The position numbers were made by a program, and so were the translations under genes. The notes under the pieces were generated by a model. It was not told the DNA's origin. It searched no databases and saw only the letters and a program-made list of their open reading frames with translations. A stretch of DNA of 38,469 nt from an uncultured Nitrospira sp. (GTDB lineage Bacteria > Nitrospirota > Nitrospiria > Nitrospirales > Nitrospiraceae): assembly GCA_902500755.1 (NCBI GenBank), contig CABVRV010000029.1:1-38469 (forward strand), read 5' to 3'. Of this stretch, positions 27,077 to 33,854 are shown piece after piece (the first letter of the stretch is position 1; each line of letters begins with the position of its first letter).

Positions 27077-27403
27077 CTACTTACATCCCTTCCCATCAAA
27101 GTACATGCAGGTTGACTCACCTGATTTCACCTTCCAGGTTTTGAGGACGGGCATCTGATCGTCGCCCTTCCAATCAACGACGAAATCGACCAGGCCTGAA
27201 ATTGGAAGTTTTTCGATGTGGGGTCGCGCGATGTCCGGGACGTCGATGTAGAACACCCCGCCGAGTTGAGAGATCAGGATGCGGTGATTTTCGACATCGA
27301 CATAGATGACGGGGCTATAGAAACTCTTGTCCTCAGCCTGGCTCAAGCTGGTCATCCCAATAGTCAGCAGCATTGTGAACAGCATGGTCTGCAACAGTCG
27401 CAT
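27077..27403 (-). CDS. Hypothetical small exported protein
   Basis: 108 residues. Two ATGs lie 6 nt apart (27409 and 27403); GGAG is 7 nt from the second, which is chosen. A signal peptide covers about residues 1-23 (ends SLSQA). The mature part is a beta-rich domain of about 85 residues (SPVIYVDVENHRILISQLGG) and ends in CMYFDGKGCK, whose two cysteines could form a periplasmic disulfide. I recognise no family. It is the next minus-strand gene after the JAMM protease of the sulfur operon, 80 bp downstream, but has its own ribosome binding site and may be separate. Confidence 0.65.
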   Translation of the reverse strand: MRLLQTMLFTMLLTIGMTSLSQAEDKSFYSPVIYVDVENHRILISQLGGVFYIDVPDIARPHIEKLPISGLVDFVVDWKGDDQMPVLKTWKVKSGESTCMYFDGKGCK

Positions 27404-27483
27404 AGTCATCGCTCCGTCCGAGGAATGTTGCTGATCCGACAGTAGCATATCTCACGGCAGAGAAGAAGACCGGGCTGGTCAGG

Positions 27484-27993
27484 TCAGCGGACTGAGAAAG
27501 CGGCAGGAGTGACTTGTCCAGCTTTGATCCAGTAGCATCGCACATCTGGAGTGGAATTCATGAGTGAGACGAGAAGATAAGCGGGAATGGGCAAGTTGAT
27601 CTTGGGCCAGATCTCTTCGTAGTCGGTCGCGATTTTGATGTCGGTGACCGATGGACGAGCAGGATCATGGGGATGCGAGTGATAGACCACTTGTAGATCG
27701 AGTCCGTTGTTCCGCATCTCTTTCTTGGCGGCGGAGAAGTCTTGCATGTCCATTACAAAAGCGATCTCCGCGCGTTCCTCAGGAGAGAGTCGCTCAAGGT
27801 GTGCAACTTTAGCTGGGTCGAATGACGAGAGATTTTGTGCGCCTTCCATCGCGACGATATTCTTAATGCGATAGATGTGGCTGACGACACCATTGGTTCC
27901 CGCCAGCAATCCACAGCATTCGTGTGGAGTGAGTTCGTTCGCGTGGGCGATGATGTCGTCGAGAATGATTTTGGGAATGACGAGGTCCGCCAC
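27484..27993 (-). CDS. JAMM/M67-family metalloprotease (Mec-like)
   Basis: 169 residues from a GTG one base after the stop of the E1 gene. It shows the full JAMM set: catalytic Glu in PHECCGLL (E25), then HSHPHDPARPSVTD with the HxH zinc ligands, Ser and Asp. In the known systems, such enzymes cut after the Gly-Gly of ubiquitin-like carriers. Mycobacterial Mec frees cysteine from CysO, and QbsD and HcyD trim extra residues from the carriers QbsE and HcyS. It is the last gene of the sulfur operon. Here it could free the amino acid built on the MoaD-like carrier, or remove the terminal Arg of the ThiS-like carrier. Which it does cannot be told from sequence. Confidence 0.88.
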   Translation of the reverse strand: MADLVIPKIILDDIIAHANELTPHECCGLLAGTNGVVSHIYRIKNIVAMEGAQNLSSFDPAKVAHLERLSPEERAEIAFVMDMQDFSAAKKEMRNNGLDLQVVYHSHPHDPARPSVTDIKIATDYEEIWPKINLPIPAYLLVSLMNSTPDVRCYWIKAGQVTPAAFSVR

Positions 27994-27994
27994 G

Positions 27995-28798
27995 TTAAAT
28001 CGTACAGGTGACGGTGTAGTCCAGGCTAAGATCGTTGATCTTAGGATTGGGCCCGCACAGCGGACAGGCAGGATCTTTCGGACGGCTAACTTTTCGGAAC
28101 TTCATGTCGAGCGCATCATAGATCAAGAGTTTATCAGCGATCGTTTCTCCGATGCCGAGTATTTCCTTGATGGCTTCTGATGCCTGGAGGATACCCATCG
28201 TACCCGCTAATACACCGAGAACACCGGCCTCCTGGCAGTTCGGCACCAGTCCGGCTGGAGGAGGTTCGGGATAGAGGCAGCGGTAGCAAGGATGGCCTTG
28301 ATGCGGCTTGATGGTCGTCAACTGGCCTTCAAACCGAAACATGCTGGCTGAGATCAGTATTTTCTTGGCAAAAAAACAGGCATCGTTGACCAGGAACCGT
28401 GTTGTGAAGTTATCCGATCCGTCCAGTACAACGTCGTATTGCAAGACAAGGGGTAAGATGTTGTCGGCATCGACCAGCTGATGATACGTGTTGATGGTAA
28501 TGTCCGGATTGATGGCGGAAAGAGTCCTTCGGCCCGACTCCACCTTTGGCTGTCCAAGCGTGGCGGTCGAGTGCATGATCTGCCGCTGCAGATTCGAAAG
28601 GTCGACGACATCTCCGTCGACGAGGCCGATCGTGCCGATACCGGCGGCAGCGAGATACAGCCCGGCCGGAGAACCCAGGCCACCAGCACCGATCAGCAGA
28701 ACTTTGGCCCGCTTAAGCTTGAGTTGCCCCTTGCCACCGACATCTTGAAGAATGATATGTCGGCTGTAGCGTTGGATTTCCGATTCGGACAGATCCAT
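27995..28798 (-). CDS. E1-like adenylyltransferase, MoeB/ThiF family (second copy)
   Basis: 267 residues. The nucleotide-binding GAGGLGSP follows a typical IQRYSRHIILQDVGGKGQ start. VDLSNLQRQ and DGSDNFTTRFLVNDAC are the E1 signature segments. Two zinc-binding pairs, CYRC and CPLC, frame the domain, and Cys in PNCQEAGVLG is present. The family activates the C-terminal glycine of a sulfur carrier as an acyl-adenylate so that it can be converted to a thiocarboxylate. The MoaD-like carrier and NIL gene lie immediately upstream, with 2 bp to the NIL stop, so this E1 probably serves that carrier. No rhodanese domain is fused, so sulfur must come from elsewhere. Confidence 0.9.
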   Translation of the reverse strand: MDLSESEIQRYSRHIILQDVGGKGQLKLKRAKVLLIGAGGLGSPAGLYLAAAGIGTIGLVDGDVVDLSNLQRQIMHSTATLGQPKVESGRRTLSAINPDITINTYHQLVDADNILPLVLQYDVVLDGSDNFTTRFLVNDACFFAKKILISASMFRFEGQLTTIKPHQGHPCYRCLYPEPPPAGLVPNCQEAGVLGVLAGTMGILQASEAIKEILGIGETIADKLLIYDALDMKFRKVSRPKDPACPLCGPNPKINDLSLDYTVTCTI

Positions 28799-28800
28799 TG

Positions 28801-29040
28801 TTATTCCACCACGTTCAATTCAATCGGATCGACGACACAGCCCTTCGTTCGTAGACCGGTGATGGCTCGTTCAATTTCCGCTGTGTCACCGGAAAACTCC
28901 ACATCCGCCCAGCCGGTGGTCTCGCGAACATCGGCTCGTCTGACATCGGTCACCACGTTATACTCGCGCCCGATCTGATAGATGATCGGCTCTCTGATTT
29001 TGTCTTCAGGGAAACGAATATGAAAACGCAAATGTGCCAT
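28801..29040 (-). CDS. NIL-domain protein
   Basis: 79 residues, the size of one free NIL domain (ferredoxin-like fold). It has RFHIRFPEDKIREPIIYQIG and ends IELNVVE. NIL domains occur at the C-terminus of the methionine transporter ATPase MetN, where they bind methionine. Stand-alone or ferredoxin-fused forms are linked to a sulfide-to-homocysteine route in anaerobes. Here it sits between the MoaD-like carrier and the second E1 with 2-bp gaps on both sides, so it is surely part of the same unit. That favours a homocysteine or methionine link, either as an amino-acid sensor or as a direct participant. Confidence 0.8.
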   Translation of the reverse strand: MAHLRFHIRFPEDKIREPIIYQIGREYNVVTDVRRADVRETTGWADVEFSGDTAEIERAITGLRTKGCVVDPIELNVVE

Positions 29041-29042
29041 GA

Positions 29043-29315
29043 TTATCCTCCCGCGATTGCTGGGACGATGGAGACCTCATCACCGTCCTTCAGGGAGGTC
29101 TCTTTTCCTTTGAGAAAGCGAATGTCTTCTTCGTTGACATAGATGTTCACGAAGCGACGGAGTTCTCCTGTTTCATCACAGAGGCGATCCTTGATGCCGG
29201 GATGCGCGCCGTTCAATGTTTCGATCATTTCCACGACGCTACTGGCCTTGGTTTCGACTTCGCCCTGGCCTTTAGTCAGGGGACGAAGCGGAGTCGGAAT
29301 ACGAACTTTAATCAT
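29043..29315 (-). CDS. MoaD/ThiS-like sulfur carrier protein (CysO type)
   Basis: 90 residues with a ubiquitin-like beta-grasp. It starts [17 protein letters not shown], has [14 protein letters not shown] in the middle and ends [10 protein letters not shown]. The chain ends exactly in Gly-Gly, as required for adenylation and thiocarboxylate formation without any trimming. It resembles mycobacterial CysO more than ThiS in length and in the NIYVN segment. Its ATG overlaps the threonine synthase stop by 4 nt. That tight link to a PLP enzyme suggests that the carrier brings sulfur to it. Confidence 0.88.
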   Translation of the reverse strand: MIKVRIPTPLRPLTKGQGEVETKASSVVEMIETLNGAHPGIKDRLCDETGELRRFVNIYVNEEDIRFLKGKETSLKDGDEVSIVPAIAGG

Positions 29316-30562
29316 TTGTCACCACCACCATTCTTTCCCATTTTGAACGTCTTTTCAAAGTCGACCAGGCTGGGCTGAATTCGAACCGGACGACCGACTG
29401 AATCGATCACCGCTTCCTGCGTCTTCAATCCATTACCGGTGACGTAGGCTACTGTGACCTCATCTTTCTTGATAACACCCTGTTTGACCAATTTCTTGAG
29501 CACGCCGATCGTGACGCCTCCGGCCGTTTCCGCGAAGATGCCCTCGGTTTGAGCCAGCAGCTGGATGCCTTCAACGACTTCCTCATCCGTCACCATGTCC
29601 ATGAATCCGTGACTCTCAGCCGTGGCCTTCAGGGCATAGTACCCATCAGCCGGGTTGCCGATGGCAAGCGACTTAGCGATCGTTTGCGGTTTCACCGGCT
29701 TGAAAAAGTCTCGTCCCGCTTTGAACGCCGTCGAGATCGGCGAGCAACCTTCGGCTTGGGCGCCGTTGATCTTTGTGCGAACGTTATCAATGAGTCCCAA
29801 GGCCTTCATCTCATGGAGGCCTTTCCAAATCTTCGTCAAGAGCGAACCGGAGGCCATCGGAATGACGACTTGATCGGGTGTTCTCCATCCCAATTGTTCG
29901 ACTGTCTCAAAGGCCAGTGTTTTGGAGCCTTCGGCATAGTAGGGGCGAATGTTGATGTTCACGAACGCCCAGCCGTGTTCGCCGGCAATCTCGCTGCACA
30001 GCCGGTTGACGTCGTCGTAGTTGCCTTCTATCTCGACGACGTGTGGCTTATAAATCAAATTGCCCAATACCTTGGCGGCTTCAAGGTCTCCGGGGATGAA
30101 GACATAACAATGCAGATTGGCAGCGGCGGCATGGGCGGACACGGAGTTCGCCAAGTTGCCTGTGGAGGCGCAGGCCACCGTTTCAAACCCGAGTTCGCGC
30201 GCGCGCGTCAACGCGACGGCGACGACGCGATCCTTGAACGACAGCGTCGGATGGTTCACGGTGTCGTTCTTAATATAGAGTTCATCGAGCCCAAGATACG
30301 CGCCAAGGTTTTTGGCTCGCACGAGCGGAGTGAACCCGGCATGCGGACCGACAAAGTTTGTGCCCTCGACCGGGAGCAAGTCGAGATAGCGCCACATGCT
30401 GTGTGGGCCATCTTCGATCTTTTTTCGAGAAATGGTCTTCTTGATCTCGTCGTAGTTGTACTTCACTTCGAGGGGGCCGAAGCACATCTCGCAGACATGA
30501 ATCGCCTTCGTTGGGTATTCCTTTCCGCACTCTCGGCAAACCAGCGCTTTCATTTTGCTCAT
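29312..30562 (-). CDS. thrC: Threonine synthase-family PLP enzyme
   Basis: 416 residues. The N-terminus has a zinc-ribbon-like pair of CxxC motifs (C9/C12 and C24/C27), common in this threonine synthase class. PLP would bind Lys110 in [17 protein letters not shown] and the Gly-rich ASGSLL are phosphate-binding loops. The usual reaction turns O-phosphohomoserine into threonine. The gene is embedded between two sulfur-carrier modules and overlaps the MoaD-like carrier gene by 4 nt. Besides ordinary threonine synthesis, it might therefore accept sulfur from the carrier on the same substrate to make homocysteine. That is only a hypothesis; the symbol reflects family membership. Confidence 0.9.
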   Translation of the reverse strand: MSKMKALVCRECGKEYPTKAIHVCEMCFGPLEVKYNYDEIKKTISRKKIEDGPHSMWRYLDLLPVEGTNFVGPHAGFTPLVRAKNLGAYLGLDELYIKNDTVNHPTLSFKDRVVAVALTRARELGFETVACASTGNLANSVSAHAAAANLHCYVFIPGDLEAAKVLGNLIYKPHVVEIEGNYDDVNRLCSEIAGEHGWAFVNINIRPYYAEGSKTLAFETVEQLGWRTPDQVVIPMASGSLLTKIWKGLHEMKALGLIDNVRTKINGAQAEGCSPISTAFKAGRDFFKPVKPQTIAKSLAIGNPADGYYALKATAESHGFMDMVTDEEVVEGIQLLAQTEGIFAETAGGVTIGVLKKLVKQGVIKKDEVTVAYVTGNGLKTQEAVIDSVGRPVRIQPSLVDFEKTFKMGKNGGGDK

Positions 30563-30576
30563 CGTCGTACCACCTT

Positions 30577-30610
30577 AGTTACTTCTATGCTGAAGTTACT
30601 TCTATGCTGA
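30577..30610. repeat. Perfect 17-bp tandem duplication spanning an E1 gene stop codon
   Basis: AGTTACTTCTATGCTGA occurs twice in direct succession (30577-30593 and 30594-30610). The second unit contains the last codons and TAG of the first E1 gene read on the minus strand; the first unit is a duplicate just downstream. It looks like recent slippage and leaves the protein unchanged. Confidence 0.9.
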
Positions 30611-31420
30611 CGGACGCACGGCACATCCGGCATAGGGATCCCCATCGTCGAACAGCTCAGTGATCGTGGGATGCTCGCCGCAGAGCGCACAATTCGGGTT
30701 ACGTCGGACTTTGATCTCACGAAATTGGGTTTTTCGAGCGTCGAAGTCGAGCAACCGATCCGTGAGAGGCCGTCCGACTCCGAGCACGAGCTTCAACGCT
30801 TCCGTTGCCTGAATCGTTCCAATGATCCCTGCCAGCACCCCAATGACTCCAGCCTCCTGGCAGGACGCGACCAAGCCGGGTGGTGGAGGCGCCTTAAATA
30901 TGCACCGATAGCAAGCCGATTTCTTTGGGATAATGGTAGCAACACGGCCGTCGAATCGCAGAATGCCACCATGAATCAACGGTTTCTCGGCAAAGAAACA
31001 GGCATCGTTGATGAGAAACTTTGCCGGGAAATTATCGACGCCATCGATCACGACATCATAGTCGCCGATAATCTTGAGCGCATTGCCGGCCGTGAGCCGT
31101 TCCTCGTACATCGAAACAGAGACATCGGGGTTCAGCGCTTGGATCTTGTCCTTTCCGGATTGGACCTTGGGGCGCCCGACGTCCGGAGTGTGGTGAAGAA
31201 TCTGTCGCTGAAGGTTGGTCAGGTCCACCACATCGCTATCGATCAATCCAATGGTGCCGACTCCCGCTGCAGCCAGATACAGCGCAGCCGGGGAACCGAG
31301 ACCGCCGGCACCGACGAGAAGAATCCGGGATTTGGCGATCTTCTTCTGTCCCTTGCCGCCGACTTCCGGCAACAGAATGTGTCGGCTATAGCGGTTGATC
31401 TGTTCTTCGGTGAATTCCAT
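30602..31420 (-). CDS. E1-like adenylyltransferase, MoeB/ThiF family (first copy)
   Basis: 272 residues with the same layout as the E1 at 27995: INRYSRHILLPEVGGKGQ, GAGGLGSP (37-44), VDLTNLQRQ, DGVDNFPAKFLINDAC, zinc pairs CYRC and CALC, and SCQEAGVIG. The two are clearly paralogs but diverged throughout, so this is not a recent duplication. It lies after the ThiS-like carrier and cysteine synthase genes, separated from the latter by a palindromic element, and is the likely activator of the ThiS-like carrier. It ends with a 20-residue extension (ELFDDGDPYAGCAVRPSA) that adds one more cysteine. Confidence 0.9.
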   Translation of the reverse strand: MEFTEEQINRYSRHILLPEVGGKGQKKIAKSRILLVGAGGLGSPAALYLAAAGVGTIGLIDSDVVDLTNLQRQILHHTPDVGRPKVQSGKDKIQALNPDVSVSMYEERLTAGNALKIIGDYDVVIDGVDNFPAKFLINDACFFAEKPLIHGGILRFDGRVATIIPKKSACYRCIFKAPPPPGLVASCQEAGVIGVLAGIIGTIQATEALKLVLGVGRPLTDRLLDFDARKTQFREIKVRRNPNCALCGEHPTITELFDDGDPYAGCAVRPSA

Positions 31421-31428
31421 TTCAACTA

Positions 31429-31549
31429 GGGATGCTGAAAATGTCCGTCAGCTTCGTTCTCGGCTCGAGGAAATCCTCAACGTACTGGGAAGTACGCCTC
31501 CGGTTTCTTCTCGCCTGCGGCCTCGCTGAACGAACATTTTGAGCATCCC
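31429..31549. repeat. 121-bp palindromic element with terminal inverted repeats (MITE/REP-like)
   Basis: The ends are near-perfect inverted repeats. The left end begins GGGATGCT at 31429-31436, and the right end finishes AGCATCCC at 31542-31549. Over 25 bp they differ by two substitutions and one indel. A smaller hairpin (CGTAC 31481-31485 with GTACG 31492-31496) sits in the centre, so the whole element could fold into a long stem. It contains no gene and lies within the sulfur operon. From memory, similar elements recur between genes in Nitrospira genomes; this needs a search. It may be non-autonomous mobile DNA or act as an attenuator or RNA-processing site. Confidence 0.75.
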
Positions 31550-31569
31550 TCCTGTACTCAAACTGATCA

Positions 31570-32499
31570 TCAAATATTAAAATACTTCTCAATGCTGATG
31601 TAGCGCTCACCCGTGTCACAGAGAATAGTGACAACATTTTTGCCGGGGCCCAGTTCTTCAGTGATCTTTTGGGCGGCAAACACGTTGGCGCCGGCTGAGA
31701 TGCCGACCAGCAACCCTTCTTTCTTCGACAACTGCTTCGCGGTCTGATAGGCCTCGTCATCCGTCACGGTGATCACGCGGTCGAGAATGGTTCGGTTGAG
31801 GACCTTGGGAATAAAGCCCGCGCCGATCCCTTGAATCTTATGCGGGCCCGGATCACCACCGGACAACACGGGCGAGCCGGCCGGTTCGACTGCGATGATT
31901 TTGACGTGCGGGTTTTTTTCTTTGAAGACTTCACCACAGCCTGTGATGGTCCCACCGGTTCCGACGGCAGCCACAAAGGCATCGATCTTTCCCTCCATGG
32001 CACTCCAGATCTCCAATGCCGTCGTTGCTTTATGCATTGCGGGGTTGGCAGGGTTCGAGAACTGATCGGGCATGAAGTACGATGGATTCTGTGCCAGGAT
32101 ACTTTCCGCCTCTTTAATCGAACCCTTCATGCCTTCCCAAGCCGGTGTCAACACCAGCTGGGCTCCATAGGATGAGAGCAAGCTTGCCCGCTCCATACTC
32201 ATGCTCTCCGGCATCACGAGGATCAGTTTGTACCCACGCACTGCCGCCACCAAAGCCAGACCGATGCCTGTATTTCCGCTGGTCGGCTCGACGATGGTGC
32301 CACCCGGCTTGAGTTTGCCCTGTCGTTCTGCCTCGTTGATCATATTGAGGCAGATCCGATCCTTGACGCTACCTCCCGGGTTGAAGAACTCGACTTTCCC
32401 ATAAATCGTGGCCGATCCCTCTTTCGACAAGCGGTTCAGCCGGACGAGCGGAGTGTTACCGATGAGCTCGGTAATGTCTTTGTATAAGGTCGTACTCAC
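31570..32499 (-). CDS. cysK: Cysteine synthase family PLP enzyme (CysK/CysM)
   Basis: 309 residues from a GTG that overlaps the stop of the ThiS-like carrier by 4 nt. It has ELIGNTPLVRLNRL, the PLP lysine K46 in NPGGSVKDR, PTSGNTGIGLA and the phosphate loop GTGGTITG, followed by ISAGANV near the C-terminus. The family replaces the acetyl or phospho group of activated serine with sulfide or another sulfur donor to give cysteine. The coupling to a sulfur carrier resembles mycobacterial CysM, which takes a protein thiocarboxylate, whereas the sequence itself looks closer to CysK. Use of a carrier instead of free sulfide is an inference from the operon. Confidence 0.9.
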   Translation of the reverse strand: MSTTLYKDITELIGNTPLVRLNRLSKEGSATIYGKVEFFNPGGSVKDRICLNMINEAERQGKLKPGGTIVEPTSGNTGIGLALVAAVRGYKLILVMPESMSMERASLLSSYGAQLVLTPAWEGMKGSIKEAESILAQNPSYFMPDQFSNPANPAMHKATTALEIWSAMEGKIDAFVAAVGTGGTITGCGEVFKEKNPHVKIIAVEPAGSPVLSGGDPGPHKIQGIGAGFIPKVLNRTILDRVITVTDDEAYQTAKQLSKKEGLLVGISAGANVFAAQKITEELGPGKNVVTILCDTGERYISIEKYFNI

Positions 32500-32696
32500 C
32501 GACCGCCCCCCATATAGAAAAGAAACTCCACCTGGTCTCCCTCATTGAGGTGTGTTGTGGCAAGATGGTCGCGCTCCAGCACCTTGTCGTTTACTTCGAC
32601 GGCGACCATCTGGGGCTCGATGTTCTTCGCTTTTAATAAATCGAGGACCGTCCCGCTCTGAATCTCTTCAGGCTTCCCATTGATCTTGACCTGCAC
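32496..32696 (-). CDS. ThiS-like sulfur carrier protein with C-terminal Gly-Gly-Gly-Arg
   Basis: 66 residues from the GTG at 32696, chosen because GGGAG lies 5 nt upstream and the resulting MQVKINGKPEEIQ matches a ThiS start. The TTG at 32708 is an alternative. The fold is a ubiquitin-like beta-grasp with the usual MVAVEVNDKVLERD and EGDQVEFLFYMGG segments. It ends GGGR followed by TGA, so one Arg covers the Gly-Gly that must be free for adenylation. Carriers with extra terminal residues (QbsE, HcyS) are known to need trimming by a JAMM protease, and one is encoded at the end of this operon. The gene overlaps the cysteine synthase gene by 4 nt and is probably its sulfur donor; thiamine synthesis is an alternative. 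Confidence 0.85.
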   Translation of the reverse strand: MQVKINGKPEEIQSGTVLDLLKAKNIEPQMVAVEVNDKVLERDHLATTHLNEGDQVEFLFYMGGGR

Positions 32697-32701
32697 AAAT
32701 T

Positions 32702-32706
32702 CTCCC
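32702..32706 (-). promoter_or_regulatory. Ribosome binding site that decides the ThiS-like start
   Basis: GGGAG on the minus strand lies 5 nt before the GTG at 32696. It would fall inside the coding region if the TTG at 32708 were used, so the GTG is favoured. Confidence 0.55.
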
Positions 32707-32735
32707 AAGTTGGCTTAGAGATTGAAGAATTTCAC

Positions 32736-32765
32736 AACGTAGCAAACCAGTGCTCTTCTTGTCAA
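32736..32765 (-). promoter_or_regulatory. Probable promoter of the sulfur-carrier operon
   Basis: On the minus strand a perfect TTGACA (32765-32760) is followed after 18 bp by TACGTT (32741-32736), a weak -10. Transcription would start near 32729 and give a leader of about 33 nt before the ThiS-like GTG. No riboswitch fits in so short a leader. Confidence 0.5.
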
Positions 32766-32856
32766 GGCTGGCCCCTGTCGCATGAGAGGCAGGAATCGCC
32801 GAGAGGATTCATCGAGCAAGGAATCAACTTTCATCGAGAACGGCAGACATGGTTAC

Positions 32857-32885
32857 TTGACTTTGATTCGTATGGTCGCCACTAT
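32857..32885 (+). promoter_or_regulatory. Possible promoter of the plus-strand run from 32906
   Basis: TTGACT (32857-32862), 17 bp, then CACTAT (32880-32885), about 20 bp before the ATG at 32906. The -10 is poor, so this is tentative. Confidence 0.3.
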
Positions 32886-32905
32886 GCCGCCTGCAGGACG
32901 CTGGG

Positions 32906-33283
32906 ATGTGGAAAAAGAACTTCCTCTTTCGTGCCACGGAATCGACACCCTTAACCCAGTCTGAGAATGAGCTGTTCCATGACACGGAACCGGCGCTGGA
33001 TAGTGCCGGCCTTGTACTTGAGAAGTTTCTCTCTGTTTGGGTACAGGGCGAAGGGTCTGAAGAAAAGCCTTCCGTCTTCACCAATATCTATGTCCGGACT
33101 GCCATGCTGGATGTCAACAAGCATGTGAGCCTCCTCCAGCCGCTCCAAGGACGATCGCATCAGATCAAACAGCTTCTTCTGTCCGAGCAGAAGCAGTTTC
33201 TCCGACAATGGCTTGAGGTGCATGCTCCACAGGCCTGGGAATCTTCAGAAGATCATTTTCGCGATCTCTTCGAGCTGGAATGA
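32906..33283 (+). CDS. Hypothetical protein coupled to a PLD-family nuclease
   Basis: 125 residues from an ATG with AGGA about 9 nt upstream. Its stop overlaps the next ATG by 4 nt (ATGA), which supports it as a real gene over the opposite-strand reading. The protein is soluble and mostly helical in its second half (LLQPLQGRSHQIKQLLLSEQ and QAWESSEDHFRDLFELE), with no signal peptide, membrane helix or cysteines. I recognise no family. It may work with the nuclease encoded next, but only gene order supports that. Confidence 0.65.
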   Translation: MWKKNFLFRATESTPLTQSENELFHDTEPALDSAGLVLEKFLSVWVQGEGSEEKPSVFTNIYVRTAMLDVNKHVSLLQPLQGRSHQIKQLLLSEQKQFLRQWLEVHAPQAWESSEDHFRDLFELE

Positions 33284-33843
33284 GGTGGATCTTGCTGCCC
33301 CAGCTATGGAAGTCTTTCAGTCTGGGATTTGTCATTGTGCTGATCATCCCCATTCTAGTTGGGGCGAGCCCAGGACCCACGACCGCAGCGGTAGAAGTGT
33401 GGTATGGCCCGGATGATCGACCGCTCGAACATCTTGTGCAGACATATGATCGTGCCAAGCGATACATCTTTGTCGCGGCCTACGGATTGACGTCCCCTCT
33501 GTCGGTGAAAGCTCTGGTCGGGGCGAAAAAACGTGGGGTGGATGTTCGGGTTCTCACGGACCGAGAACGGCTGAATGATCCGAAACAGCAGACGGCGCTC
33601 TCGGCGTTACGTGAAGCCGGGATCCCCATTAAGATCAATCGACACGACGGGCTCATGCATCTTAAGCAAACCGTCATTGACGACGAGGTGAATACCAACG
33701 GCTCGATGAATCAGACGACCAGTGGAAATCGCTACAATGATGAGCGGTTGGACATTATCAGAGACCATGCGATGACAGTCAAAGCTCGTGAGAAATTTCT
33801 CCTGCTGTGGAAGGACCAAGAACGATTCGAGGAGTGGAAATAG
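33280..33843 (+). CDS. Exported phospholipase D-family protein with one HKD motif (Nuc-like)
   Basis: 187 residues. A signal peptide or anchor spans about residues 8-30 (GFVIVLIIPILVGAS). The mature domain has VEVWYGPDDRP, then KRYIFVAAYGLTS, and one complete HKD motif: H127, K129, D134, then GSMN (141-144). Proteins with a single HKD dimerise to form the active site, as in the Nuc endonuclease; the small size fits this group better than lipid-cleaving phospholipase D. It probably acts in the periplasm on nucleic acid or another phosphodiester. It is coupled to the upstream unknown gene and lies 11 bp before the monooxygenase gene. Confidence 0.88.
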   Translation: MRWILLPQLWKSFSLGFVIVLIIPILVGASPGPTTAAVEVWYGPDDRPLEHLVQTYDRAKRYIFVAAYGLTSPLSVKALVGAKKRGVDVRVLTDRERLNDPKQQTALSALREAGIPIKINRHDGLMHLKQTVIDDEVNTNGSMNQTTSGNRYNDERLDIIRDHAMTVKAREKFLLLWKDQERFEEWK

Positions 33844-33854
33844 CGAGAACGGCG

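Noticed and set aside
29549..30610. 353-codon plus-strand open frame opposite threonine synthase
   Set aside because: It is fully antisense to a clear PLP enzyme with strong motifs. The product has no recognisable domain and reflects GC-biased codon use.
32951..33223. 90-codon minus-strand open frame opposite the gene at 32906
   Set aside because: The plus-strand reading has a ribosome binding site and an ATGA overlap with the nuclease gene. The minus-strand frame has neither.
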